In this document: positions 51,150 through 59,752 of the stretch, in pieces
Position numbering within the stretch: position 1 is the stretch's first letter
How the letters are laid out: every line of letters starts with the position of its first letter
Assembly: GCF_006715045.1 (NCBI RefSeq)
Contig: NZ_VFML01000001.1
Coordinates: 5,552,001-5,616,000 of the forward strand
Length of the DNA stretch: 64,000 nucleotides
DNA from: Amycolatopsis cihanbeyliensis
GTDB taxonomy: Bacteria > Actinomycetota > Actinomycetes > Mycobacteriales > Pseudonocardiaceae
Reading direction: 5' to 3'
Translations under genes and position numbers: made by a program
Notes under the pieces: model-generated
Told to the model about the DNA's origin: nothing
The model's input: only the letters and a program-made list of their open reading frames with translations
Database searches by the model: none

Positions 51150-52391
51150 GTGTACCTGTCCACCACCCGAGCCGGCGCGGCCGCGCCGGCCACGCCCACC
51201 ACCGGTCCCGGCCGGGGCCGCGTGCCGGGAACCGTTCTCGCCCTCGGCATGGTCAGCTTCGTCACCGACATCTCCGCCGAGATGGTGACCGCCGTGCTGC
51301 CGATGTACCTGATGTACGGCATCGGGCTCGGCTACCTGCAGCTCGGCCTGCTGGACGGCCTCTATACCGGGGCGAGTGCCCTGCTCCGGCTTGGCGGGGG
51401 CTATGTCGCCGACCGGTTCTCCCGGGCCAAGGCGGTCGCGGTCACCGGTTACGGGCTCTCCGCGCTGACCAAGCTCGCCCTGCCACTGGCCGGTACCTCG
51501 ATGGCCGGTATCGGCCTCGCGGTCGGCGTCGACCGCGCGGGCAAGGGCATTCGCACGGCGCCACGGGACGCGCTGATCACGTTGAGCACCCCGGCGGACG
51601 GCCTCGGCAGGGCCTTCGGGGTGCACCGCACGATGGACACCGCCGGGGCGTTACTCGGCCCGATCGTCGCCTTCGGGCTGCTTGCTGCGGTCCTCGGCGG
51701 ATACGACCTGGTGTTCGGGGCCAGTTTCGGGTTCGCCGTGATCGGCGTGCTCATCCTGGTGTTCTTCGTGCGCAGGCCCGCGCCGGTGAGCGGGGCGCGG
51801 CGCGGGACCCTGCGGGCCGGGCTCACCGCGCTCGCCCGGCCGCGGCTGCGCCGCACCTGCTTTGCCGCCGGGCTGCTGGGCTTGGTGACCGTCGGCGACA
51901 TGTTCCTCTATCTCGCCATTCAACAGCGGATCGGGCTCGCGCCCACGGTCCTCCCGCTGCTGCCGCTGGGCACGGCCGTGACCTTCATGCTCGCCGCCAC
52001 CCCCGCGGGCAGGCTCGCCGATCGCGTCGGTCGATGGCGGCTGTTCCTGGGCGGTCACGTCCTGCTGCTCGGCGGGTATCTCGTCCTGGTCGGACCGTTC
52101 GGCGGATGGCCGGCCGCGCTTGCCGTGCTCGGACTACACGGCCTGTTCTACGCGGCGACCGACGGGGTACTGATGGCCTTGGCCGGGCAGCTGGTCCCGG
52201 CGGAGGTTCGCGCGACCGGCCTGGCCGTGGTGCAGACCGTCCAGGCCGTGGCGCGGGCGGGCGGCGCCGTGCTGTTCGGGATCATGGCCCAGCTCACCGC
52301 GCCCACGACCGCCTTCGGGTTCCTCGCGGCGGCTCTGTGCGTGGCGATCGCGGTCGCGGCCCCGCTCGGCGCGAGGGGGAGGGACCGATGA
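51150..52391 (+). CDS. MFS transporter
   Basis: The 413-residue protein has twelve predicted membrane helices. The MFS signature between helices two and three is GGYVADRFSRAK, and VDRAGKGIRTAPRDALI follows in the fourth/fifth helix region, a motif of a subgroup of drug or metabolite exporters. A second half-repeat motif is AGRLADRVGRWR. The substrate is unknown. The start GTG at 51150 has GGAGG seven bases upstream. Its TGA overlaps the ATG of the TolB-like gene, so the two are co-translated. Confidence 0.88.
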   Translation: MYLSTTRAGAAAPATPTTGPGRGRVPGTVLALGMVSFVTDISAEMVTAVLPMYLMYGIGLGYLQLGLLDGLYTGASALLRLGGGYVADRFSRAKAVAVTGYGLSALTKLALPLAGTSMAGIGLAVGVDRAGKGIRTAPRDALITLSTPADGLGRAFGVHRTMDTAGALLGPIVAFGLLAAVLGGYDLVFGASFGFAVIGVLILVFFVRRPAPVSGARRGTLRAGLTALARPRLRRTCFAAGLLGLVTVGDMFLYLAIQQRIGLAPTVLPLLPLGTAVTFMLAATPAGRLADRVGRWRLFLGGHVLLLGGYLVLVGPFGGWPAALAVLGLHGLFYAATDGVLMALAGQLVPAEVRATGLAVVQTVQAVARAGGAVLFGIMAQLTAPTTAFGFLAAALCVAIAVAAPLGARGRDR

Positions 52392-53329
52392 GGACACCGC
52401 GCGGGCGAGTCCTGCTCGGCGGGACGCTGATCGGCATGGTGCTCGCGCTCATGGCGGGCTACGTGGTGTGGCGTGGCGCCGGCGGTGACGCGGGGGCGCG
52501 GGCCGGCAACCTGGATCTGCACCGCACCGGCACCCTGCTGCACGTCAAGGCCGGCGGCGGGGTAGTACAGTCCACTATGGATGGAACATGGCTCGGTGCG
52601 GGGCCGCACTGCGTCCGGGCCTACGCGGCGGGCGGAACCCTGGCCTGCCTGCGCGGGCTGGGTCGGCGGTTCTCCGCCGAACTCGAGGTCTACGGCAGCG
52701 GTGGACACAGCGAGCTGACGCTGCCGCTGTGGGGGATACCCAGCAGGGTGCGGGTCTCCGCTTCCGGGAACCTGGTGGGGTGGACGGTGTTCCGGGAAGG
52801 CGACTCCTACCTGGCGAACGGCGCCTACTCCACCACCGCGGGGATCTACGACCTGCGCAGCGGCGCCCACTACGGGTCGCTGGAGGATTTCCAGCCCCTG
52901 CTCGACGGCAGCCCGTACCGGCGGCAGGACGTCAACTACTGGGGCGTCACCTTCGCCGAGGACGACCGCACCTTCTACGCCACCATGTCCTCGGCAGGCA
53001 GTACCTGGCTGATGCGGGGTGACCTGGCAACCAGGACGCTCACCGCGCTCCGCCGAAATGTCGAGTGCCCCTCGCTGTCCCCGGACGGGACCCGTATCGC
53101 CTACAAGAAGCGCAACGGGCAGCGGTGGCGGCTGCACGTGCTGGACCTGGCGACCGGCGCGGACACCGCGCTGGCCGAGCCGGACCACGTGGATGACCAG
53201 CCCGCATGGCTGGACCCGCACACCATCGCCTACACCAAGCCGGGCCCCGCCGTGTTCGCCGTGCCCGCCGACGGCGGCGGCGCGCCGCGTAGGCTCACCG
53301 CGGGCGCCTCGCCGTCCCCGGTGCGCTGA
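52388..53329 (+). CDS. Membrane-anchored TolB-like beta-propeller protein
   Basis: The 313-residue protein has a single N-terminal transmembrane segment at about 8-28 (VLLGGTLIGMVLALMAGYVV), then an extracytoplasmic beta-propeller with TolB-type blades such as PSLSPDGTRIAYKKRNG and QPAWLDPHTIAYTKPG. It lacks a lipobox. Function is unknown. It may interact with the MFS transporter, whose stop codon it overlaps, or with the neighbouring GT-C enzyme. The ATG at 52388 is fixed by this overlap. Confidence 0.72.
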   Translation: MRTPRGRVLLGGTLIGMVLALMAGYVVWRGAGGDAGARAGNLDLHRTGTLLHVKAGGGVVQSTMDGTWLGAGPHCVRAYAAGGTLACLRGLGRRFSAELEVYGSGGHSELTLPLWGIPSRVRVSASGNLVGWTVFREGDSYLANGAYSTTAGIYDLRSGAHYGSLEDFQPLLDGSPYRRQDVNYWGVTFAEDDRTFYATMSSAGSTWLMRGDLATRTLTALRRNVECPSLSPDGTRIAYKKRNGQRWRLHVLDLATGADTALAEPDHVDDQPAWLDPHTIAYTKPGPAVFAVPADGGGAPRRLTAGASPSPVR

Positions 53330-53442
53330 CCAGCGCGTACAGGTTTGTCGAAGGATCGTCACATCCTCGTCGCGAGCGCCCCGTAGCGTGACCGCGGATC
53401 CGATTGGAGCATCGTTCGCAGCCAAGAGGGGGAGCGGGGTAC

Positions 53443-55194
53443 ATGACGACAACCGTGGCCGAGGGCCGGCCGACCTTCCGGCGGCGGGTGCGGGCAGGAG
53501 AAGCGCCCGCGCCCGGCCCGGGGTACGCGAGTCGGCTGCTGCCCTTCCTGTCGGTACTGGCCGGTACGGCGGCGATCGGCTGGCACGCCACCCGGTACGG
53601 GAACTGGATCATCGACGACGCCGGGATCACCTTCGCCTACGCGCGCAGCGTCGCCGAGGGGCTCGGCCCGGTGGTGCAGCTCGGCGCCGTGCCGGTGGAG
53701 GGTTTCTCCAACCCGTCCTGGATGCTGCTGCTGGCGGCGGGGCGCCTGCTCGGGCTGTTCGACCACGGAACCCTGTTCGGCGTCCCGGACTACGTCCTGT
53801 TCCCGAAGGGCCTGGCCCTGCTGTGCTGCGCCGGGATCCTGGTCCTCTGTTATCGCGCCGCCGCGATGGTCACCCGGCGGCCCTGGCTCGCCACGCTGGC
53901 GATCGGCGCGGCGCTCGCGAGTATCCCTTCGTTCGTCATCTGGTGTTTCTCCGGCCTTTCGAACTCGCTGTTCGCGCTGACCGTTACCGGGCTGGCCGTG
54001 CTGCTCTTCCGGGCGGTACTGCACCACCGGCTGCTGTTCGGCCGGATCGCGGTGGGCGCGGGGCTGCTCGCCGCGCTGGCCGCACTCACCCGCCCGGAAG
54101 GGCTGATCTACGCCGGGGTGTACCCGCTGGCCGCGCTGATCGGCCTGCGCCGTTACACGATCGGCCCGGTGCTCGGCAGGGCAGCGCTGTCCACCGTGGC
54201 GTTCCTGCTCCCGGTCGGTACCTACTTCTGCTGGCGCTACCTCGAGTTCGGCCGGTTGGTCGCCAACCCCGCGGTGGCCAAGGAACAGGACATGCCGGTC
54301 GTCGAGGATCTGACCAGGCCGGGTGCGCTGGTCGGCTACGCCGGTGCCCTCGCCGTGCTCGCGGTGGCGGTGGCCATCGGCATGGTGCTCGCCCGCCGCG
54401 TGTGGTGGCGGCCCGCGCTGCTCGCCTTGCTGGTGCCGCTGGGCCTTGCCTTGCTTGCCTTCGCCGTGCTGCGGGCCGACTGGATGGCACAGTTTCGCTT
54501 CGCCACGCCGGTATGGGTGCTGAGCGCGCTGGTCGGCACGCTCGCCGTCGCCGAGGTGCTGCGCGGTGTCGGTCGCCACGCCAGGGTGCTCGGGGCCACC
54601 GGCCTGGCCGCGGTGCTGCTCCCGTCGGCCGTGTCCTTCGAGGCGGCGGCGAGCGAGTTCCGCGACAGCCCGAACATCTCGATGTGTTTCGTGGCCGACC
54701 GGATGGGGCGCGGGTTCAACGCCTACGCGGACATGCTGGAGCTGAAGCAGGGCTCGTTGCTCCTGCCCGATCTCGGCGGCTCCGCGATGACCAGCAGGCT
54801 GCACCTGGTGGATATGGCCGGGCTGGTGAGCGCCCGGATCGCGGACTACATGGCGTCCGGTGACCGCCAGGGCAAGCGGGACTACATCTTCGATGAGGTG
54901 AAGCCCACCTTCATCCACTCGCATGCCCCGTGGAGCGCGGCCAACGGAATTCCCTCGGACCCGCGGATGGAGCGGGACTACTACCAGATCTTCGAGTACA
55001 GCTATCCCGGACCGCCCAACGGCGACTGGGTGCGCAAGGACGTCGTCCCGGATCGGCAGACACTGGAACGGCTGCGCCGGTACGCGAACACGACGCTGAC
55101 GGAGGTGGACCGCAGGTCGTTCGCCAGGGAATGGCCGCGTCGAGAGTGCGGCGACACCCTGCACCCCGGTCAGACGCAGGTCAACCAACACTAG
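53443..55194 (+). CDS. GT-C membrane glycosyltransferase, AftB-like (paralog 2)
   Basis: The 583-residue protein is very similar along its whole length to the protein at 46422-48182. It shares WIIDDAGITFAYARSVAEGLG with the catalytic DD, EGFSNPSWM, TRPEGLIYAG, WRYLEFGRLV and the soluble domain starting SEFRDSPNISMCF. The N-terminal 30 residues and a few loops differ. It would transfer a sugar, probably arabinose, from a polyprenyl phosphate donor on the outer face of the membrane. The ATG at 53443 has GGGGGAG 10 bases before it, as in the first copy. TAGCGTG occurs upstream of both. Confidence 0.7.
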   Translation: MTTTVAEGRPTFRRRVRAGEAPAPGPGYASRLLPFLSVLAGTAAIGWHATRYGNWIIDDAGITFAYARSVAEGLGPVVQLGAVPVEGFSNPSWMLLLAAGRLLGLFDHGTLFGVPDYVLFPKGLALLCCAGILVLCYRAAAMVTRRPWLATLAIGAALASIPSFVIWCFSGLSNSLFALTVTGLAVLLFRAVLHHRLLFGRIAVGAGLLAALAALTRPEGLIYAGVYPLAALIGLRRYTIGPVLGRAALSTVAFLLPVGTYFCWRYLEFGRLVANPAVAKEQDMPVVEDLTRPGALVGYAGALAVLAVAVAIGMVLARRVWWRPALLALLVPLGLALLAFAVLRADWMAQFRFATPVWVLSALVGTLAVAEVLRGVGRHARVLGATGLAAVLLPSAVSFEAAASEFRDSPNISMCFVADRMGRGFNAYADMLELKQGSLLLPDLGGSAMTSRLHLVDMAGLVSARIADYMASGDRQGKRDYIFDEVKPTFIHSHAPWSAANGIPSDPRMERDYYQIFEYSYPGPPNGDWVRKDVVPDRQTLERLRRYANTTLTEVDRRSFAREWPRRECGDTLHPGQTQVNQH

Positions 55195-55344
55195 GCCGGT
55201 CCGGCGGATGGAACCTGGCGGGGCGGCGCCCGAAAACCAGTGGAGCGGCGCCGCTGCCTGCCATTACCATGCTGCCGGACCAAGTTGTCTAGTCAAGGAC
55301 GTGCCGTTGTACACCAAGTGAGACTTCCCGAGCGCTGATTTGTC

Positions 55345-55368
55345 GTGCGTCGCGCATGTGCGTCGCGC
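55345..55368 (+). repeat. Adjacent 11-bp direct repeats upstream of the DUF1062 gene
   Basis: GTGCGTCGCGC occurs at 55345-55355 and again at 55358-55368, separated by AT. The region is in a gap of about 215 bases between the GT-C gene and the DUF1062 gene that also holds the palindrome AGCGGCGCCGCT near 55249. It could be a regulator site or a slip-strand product. Confidence 0.5.
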
Positions 55369-55409
55369 TCCTTTTGCTGCGGATTTCTCACTGAACTGGG
55401 TGTACTTCT

Positions 55410-55958
55410 GTGCTCAATAACTGGATGGTCATTCCCATTTGCCTGCCGCTCGTTCGCCGTCGTTGCCATACGTGCACGTCCGAGCGCTTCCGGGCGAGCG
55501 GTAAATTTCGCGTCAACGCGAACCAAAAACTCATCGACGCCTGGCTCCTCGCGCGCTGTACCGCTTGCGGGGAAACTGCAAAACTTACGTTCCTGGAGCG
55601 GATGAATGTACGCTCCATACAACCTGAGCTGCTGGACCGGCTGCATGACAACGATCCTGGCCTGACAGCTGAGCTGCTCCAGGATCCGGCCTTGCAGCGC
55701 CGTAATCGCATCGCCCTCGACTGGGACAACGCCTGGCGCCTGGACACCGGCGGATCGGATCACCTGGACCACGAGGTGATCGACGTCTCGGTCCGCTTTG
55801 TGGCGCGGATCCCTGTCCGGCCGGTGCGACTGATCGCTGAAGGTTGTGGTCTTTCGCGGGCCGAGGTAGAAAGACTGATCATGGAGGGAAATCTCGTTTC
55901 GGCGGTCCGGCTGAGTGGCAAGCTTTCCGGAGACTTCACCTTCACGCTCAAGCGCTGA
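55410..55958 (+). CDS. DUF1062 family protein
   Basis: The 182-residue protein begins with WMVIPICLPLVRRRCHTCTSERFRASGKFRVNANQK, the DUF1062 N-terminus, including two CxxC pairs (CHTC, CTAC) that probably bind zinc. The conserved LDHEVIDVSVRFVARIPVRPVRLIAEGCGLSRAEVERL region follows. No function is known for the family. The start is GTG 55410 or ATG 55425, neither with a good ribosome site. Codons ending in A or T (AAA, TTT, CAA, ATT) are unusually frequent for this genome, which suggests recent arrival. Confidence 0.78.
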   Translation: MLNNWMVIPICLPLVRRRCHTCTSERFRASGKFRVNANQKLIDAWLLARCTACGETAKLTFLERMNVRSIQPELLDRLHDNDPGLTAELLQDPALQRRNRIALDWDNAWRLDTGGSDHLDHEVIDVSVRFVARIPVRPVRLIAEGCGLSRAEVERLIMEGNLVSAVRLSGKLSGDFTFTLKR

Positions 55959-56040
55959 GCCCTCCTCGGGACCCCAGGGCCTTGTCCGGCAAGAGGTGGA
56001 CGCGGCTACCGTGGCCGCACCAAAACGAAGGAGGTCCAGC

Positions 56041-56358
56041 GTGACGATCCAGCGGATGGACAACGTCCGGCAGGACATCGCCATGCTGCGGACTCCGGAC
56101 GGTCATGGAAAGGTAGAGCTGGCGAAGTTCCACCGGCCGAAGTCGATCAGCCCCGAGCCGCAGGATGTGCCAGCGAACACGCTGGGTATTCGTCGCATCA
56201 TGTTCGCGGTCGACGACATCGAGGACGTCCTTGCCCGCCTGCGTACCCACGGCGCCGAACTCGTGGGTGAGCTGGAGCAGTACGAGAACCTCTATCGGCC
56301 CTGCTACGTCCGCGGTCCCGAGGGCATCATCGTCGGACTCGCCGAGCAGCTCGGCTGA
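56041..56358 (+). CDS. Truncated VOC (glyoxalase/bleomycin resistance-like) protein
   Basis: The 105-residue protein consists of the second part of a VOC domain: VRQDIAMLRTPDGHGKVELAKF, then the second module start IRRIMFAVDDIEDVLARLRTHGAELVGE and the end YVRGPEGIIVGLAEQLG. Full family members have about 40 more N-terminal residues that carry the first metal-binding histidine, and the bases upstream do not encode them. AAGGAGG sits before the GTG at 56041, so this short form is probably translated. It may be an inactive remnant or work only as an intermolecular half. Its end overlaps the convergent AraC gene. Confidence 0.7.
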   Translation: MTIQRMDNVRQDIAMLRTPDGHGKVELAKFHRPKSISPEPQDVPANTLGIRRIMFAVDDIEDVLARLRTHGAELVGELEQYENLYRPCYVRGPEGIIVGLAEQLG

Positions 56359-57277
56359 CGCGAGCTCGCGGAGTTGACGTTCGTCGCCAGGCTCCCGGTG
56401 GTACACCTTCGCGATGCTGGAAAGCACGGCTCAGCGCCTGGCCCGTCTGGTATCCGACTTCGAGGGCAACCTCGTGCACGCTCATCGTTGTTTCGCGCAG
56501 AAGTCGCTTCGCCCGATACATCCGCCAGGTCGCGAGGTAGCCCAGGGGCGTGTCACCGGCTGTCGCTCGGAACGTGGCCGCGAAGGACGACCGGGACATG
56601 TCCGCGATGTGCGCGAGCTCGCCGAGCGTCCATGGGTGGGCGAGGTCGGCGTGTAGCGCCCGCATCGCGGTGGCCAGCCGCGGCTCCCGCAGCGCGGCGA
56701 GCCACCCGATCGAGCCGCTACCCACCTCGGCGAAGCAGGCGCGTAGAGCTTGAACGAACAGCACCTCGGAGAGTCGGCTGGTGACGAAACCGGCGGCGGG
56801 CTCCCCGGCCATCGTCTCCTGGGCGATCAGGTTGAAGGTGGTCTGCAGCAGCCGTCCAGTGGCTACGTCGAGGCTGATCCGGGTCAGTGGCGGCAGGAGC
56901 GCGAACAGCGCATCGGCGGCGACGGCGTCGACGGTGAACCGGCTGGAGACGATCTCCGTGAGTTCGCCGTTACCGCCCGCGATGGCCGGGACCTCCGGAT
57001 CCCCGGAGATGTCCTCGCAGTCGACGAGCTCGCGTCCGAGGGTGTCCTGCAGCTCGAAGGTCGCCCCGGCTCGGACGAGGAAGCAGTCCTGGTCCGTGAG
57101 GCGTCGCGGTTCATTCAACCCCGCTCCGGTAAGCCAACATGACCCTTGCGAGACAAGGATCAGTCTGGCGAGATGTCGCGAGGGGAACGCGATCCCCCAC
57201 GGAGCGCGCGCTGCGATACGGACGTAGTGGGAGTCCTCGATCGTCATCGTCCCGAGCAGATCGTCAATGGGTTCCAC
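56327..57277 (-). CDS. AraC-family transcriptional regulator (cupin-type N-terminus)
   Basis: The 316-residue protein has an N-terminal AraC-binding cupin (PWGIAFPSRHLARLILVSQGSCWL) and two C-terminal helix-turn-helices, WTLGELAHIADMSRSSFAATFRATAG and MSVHEVALEVGYQTGQALSRAFQHREG. The C-terminal tail (PRARVSRAARRVRR) overlaps the truncated VOC gene. GTG 57277 is preferred since AGGAGG lies five bases upstream. A GTG at 57283 would overlap that site. It is divergent from the Old Yellow Enzyme gene and probably regulates it. Confidence 0.87.
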   Translation of the reverse strand: MEPIDDLLGTMTIEDSHYVRIAARAPWGIAFPSRHLARLILVSQGSCWLTGAGLNEPRRLTDQDCFLVRAGATFELQDTLGRELVDCEDISGDPEVPAIAGGNGELTEIVSSRFTVDAVAADALFALLPPLTRISLDVATGRLLQTTFNLIAQETMAGEPAAGFVTSRLSEVLFVQALRACFAEVGSGSIGWLAALREPRLATAMRALHADLAHPWTLGELAHIADMSRSSFAATFRATAGDTPLGYLATWRMYRAKRLLRETTMSVHEVALEVGYQTGQALSRAFQHREGVPPGAWRRTSTPRARVSRAARRVRR

Positions 57278-57356
57278 CCGCACCTCCTGGACGATCGGAC
57301 ACGAAATGCGGACTCAATGATACGCCGCGTCCAGCGATCGCGCCTACGCTTGGGCT

Positions 57357-58430
57357 ATGACCGTGGCAACCTCAGCGGCGTGGACTCCGCTGCGTCTACG
57401 AGAGCTGTCGGTGCCCAATCGCGTGTGGCTTTCGCCAATGTGCCAGTACTCTGCGGACGACTCGGGAGTGCCGACCGACTGGCATCTCATCCACTACGGG
57501 GCTCGGGCGATCGGGGGCGTGGGCATGGTGATGGTCGAGTGCACCGGCGTGGCCCCCGACATGCGCACCACCGCGCAGGACCTTGGGCTGTGGAGCGAGG
57601 AGCAGGTAGCCGGTCATCAACGGCTCACATCCACCATCCGCTCCCTGGGGTCAGTGCCAGCGGTCCAGATCGGAGCCGCGGGCCGCAAGAGCTCGCACGG
57701 GGTGCCGTGGGACAACAGCGGGACTCGAAGCCCGGTGGGTCGCGAGAATGGCGGGTGGCAGCCGCTCGCGCCCTCACCGATCGCGTTCGCCAGCCTGGCG
57801 GTACCGACCGAGATGACCACGCTGGACGGCACGAGGGTACTCGAGGACATCAGCCGAGCCGCCCGCAATGCCCATCGTGCTGGTTATGAGGCACTGGAGC
57901 TACACGGGGCCAGTGGCTACCTGTTCCACGAGTTCCTGTCCCCACTGTCCAATCTGCGTACCGACGGATGGGGAGGAAGTCTCGAGGGGCGGATGCGGTT
58001 CCCGCTGGAGATGGTCACCGCTGCCAGGACCCTTTGGCCCGATGACAAACCACTGATCGTGCGACTGCCTGTCTCGGATCTGATCGAAGGTGGCCTGACG
58101 GTCGAGGAAGCGACTGCCGTCGCCGCCCGGCTTGGCATGGTTGGCGTAGACATGATCGACCTCGCTTCGGGCGTGTTGACACCGGAGGCGCCCCGACCCG
58201 CCGAGCCGCTGCATAATGCCCGATACGGGCCGCAGCTGCGCACGGCGGGCGTCCCGGTGGCGGCGTCGGGTGTGATCCGCGAGGCCGACCACCTTGACGA
58301 GGCGATCCCCGACCTGGTGGACACGGTGTTGATCGGACGACCGATGCTGCGCGACCCCTACTGGGCACTGCGGATCCGGGATACCGATCCACGCGAATCC
58401 TGGCCCAAGCAGTACCACCGCGCTTTTTGA
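57357..58430 (+). CDS. Old Yellow Enzyme family NADH:flavin oxidoreductase (YqjM type)
   Basis: The 357-residue TIM-barrel flavoprotein has the YqjM-class N-terminus NRVWLSPMCQYS, with the regulatory Cys at residue 29. FMN-binding landmarks GVPTDWHLIHYGARA, QIGAAGRKSS and GVIREADH follow. It should reduce activated alkenes with NAD(P)H. Two substrate-binding residues look altered: the usual HxxH pair is H183-G-A-S186, and the usual QLAHAGR reads QIGAAGR. This may change the substrate range or activity. TACGCT lies seven bases before the ATG at 57357, consistent with a leaderless transcript controlled by the divergent AraC regulator. Confidence 0.87.
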   Translation: MTVATSAAWTPLRLRELSVPNRVWLSPMCQYSADDSGVPTDWHLIHYGARAIGGVGMVMVECTGVAPDMRTTAQDLGLWSEEQVAGHQRLTSTIRSLGSVPAVQIGAAGRKSSHGVPWDNSGTRSPVGRENGGWQPLAPSPIAFASLAVPTEMTTLDGTRVLEDISRAARNAHRAGYEALELHGASGYLFHEFLSPLSNLRTDGWGGSLEGRMRFPLEMVTAARTLWPDDKPLIVRLPVSDLIEGGLTVEEATAVAARLGMVGVDMIDLASGVLTPEAPRPAEPLHNARYGPQLRTAGVPVAASGVIREADHLDEAIPDLVDTVLIGRPMLRDPYWALRIRDTDPRESWPKQYHRAF

Positions 58431-58438
58431 GGAACACT

Positions 58439-59689
58439 TCATACGTCCTCCTTTCCTTGGCGGTGTAAAAGGTTGCGCCTGGGTCTTCGCTCCGGATCCA
58501 GAAAGGCGGGTGGGATGAACTCGGGGAGTCCGTTGCGCATCCGTACCTGCCATTCGGTGTGGTGGATGAGGTTGTGGTGGAAGAGACATAGCAGCGCGAG
58601 GTTGTACAGCGCTGTCGGCCCACCCTCAGCCCAGTAGATCACGTGGTGCGCGTCGCATTGCTGGGGTTTTCTCCGGCAGCCCGGAAACGCGCATCCCTTG
58701 TCGCGCAGGATCAACGCCCGCCGGATCGCGAGGGGGACGGTGCGGCGTTTCTGCCCGATGTCCAGGATCTCGCCCCTACTACCCAGCACCGCGGGTACCA
58801 CATACGAGTCGCAGGCCATCCGCCGGATCTGGGCCGCCGAATACGACTCCTGCCCCTGCAGCAGCCCATACCCCGTGCCGTGCTTCAGATCCTCCAGGGT
58901 GATCGAGACCATGACGGTGAACGGCTCCCCCGCCTCGGTCGGCCCCTCCTCCGGACACCCGGCGGCCACCCGCAGTACCTCGGCGAACGCGTCCCCCTGC
59001 CGCTGGTACTTACTCCGCCGGTCCGGTGCCTCTTTCGTGCTGCGGGGTGTCGCCCGCGGCTCCACCAGCCCGGTCAGCAGGGCGGCGGTTTCGGCGTCCA
59101 GGTCAAAGTTTCCTCGGATCCGGCCACCGCGGGTGGTGCGCCAGTCCAGTACCCGATCAGGTTGGACCAGCTCCTCCTCGGTGGGTGGGGTGCCGTCCTG
59201 GTCCAGCCGGGCCAGGATCTCTTTACTCAACGTTCCCACGGTGTGCGGTTCGTACTCCCGCGCCGCTTTGGTCAGCAGGGCTTCGGCGTGGTCGCGGTCG
59301 TCCAGGTGGATTGGCTGCGGGAACTTCGCCACGGTCGCCCGGATCACTTCCACGTGCTCGGGCCCGATCGCCCCTTCTGCCAGGGCCGTACCCACTTCGG
59401 GCAGGTCGGGCTCCAGCGGGGTGCCGGTGGGCCCGTGCCGGGCCACCAGTGCCCGGGCGTGGGCCACCCGCTGGCGGGCGTCGTGCGGGTTGACCCGCAG
59501 GATTTCCCGCGCCAGGGCGGCCACATCCCGATACCCCTTGCGGGAGGCGGTGTTGCGGCCGTCCAGCTCGGCCAGCACCGCCAACTCCCGGGCGTAGAGA
59601 ACTCGCCGCTGCTGTTCGATCTCGCCCAGCGCGGCCAGCAGTTCCTCCTCGCCCATGCGGGAGGTGTCCATCCCATCGGTCCTGGTCAC
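58439..59689 (-). CDS. DUF222/HNH endonuclease repeat protein, intact copy
   Basis: The 416-residue protein has an N-terminal DUF222 region (about 1-300) and a C-terminal HNH nuclease with CAFPGCRRKPQQCDAHHV, then GGPTALYNLALLC and FHHNLIHH. The zinc cysteines and the catalytic histidines are all present. The family (13E12 type) is repeated in actinobacterial genomes and its role is unknown; possible mobile-element or DNA-damage functions are unproven. I chose GTG 59689 because TATTCT lies ten bases before it and is conserved before the other copy, suggesting a leaderless transcript. An ATG at 59671 is also in frame. The frame stays open upstream, but that part looks non-coding. Confidence 0.85.
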   Translation of the reverse strand: MTRTDGMDTSRMGEEELLAALGEIEQQRRVLYARELAVLAELDGRNTASRKGYRDVAALAREILRVNPHDARQRVAHARALVARHGPTGTPLEPDLPEVGTALAEGAIGPEHVEVIRATVAKFPQPIHLDDRDHAEALLTKAAREYEPHTVGTLSKEILARLDQDGTPPTEEELVQPDRVLDWRTTRGGRIRGNFDLDAETAALLTGLVEPRATPRSTKEAPDRRSKYQRQGDAFAEVLRVAAGCPEEGPTEAGEPFTVMVSITLEDLKHGTGYGLLQGQESYSAAQIRRMACDSYVVPAVLGSRGEILDIGQKRRTVPLAIRRALILRDKGCAFPGCRRKPQQCDAHHVIYWAEGGPTALYNLALLCLFHHNLIHHTEWQVRMRNGLPEFIPPAFLDPERRPRRNLLHRQGKEDV

Positions 59690-59752
59690 AACCCCAGAAT
59701 ACCGCAGCGTCGACCACCAGTTCGAACACGATCGAGTGATTATCGAGAGCGC
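59690..59752 (-). promoter_or_regulatory. Promoter region conserved with the other DUF222/HNH copy
   Basis: On the minus strand this holds ATAATCACTCGATCG, GTTCGAAC, GGTGGTCGA and TGCGGTATTCTGG. These match the 36151-36215 region with a few changes and one base missing. TATTCT is the presumed -10. Confidence 0.65.
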
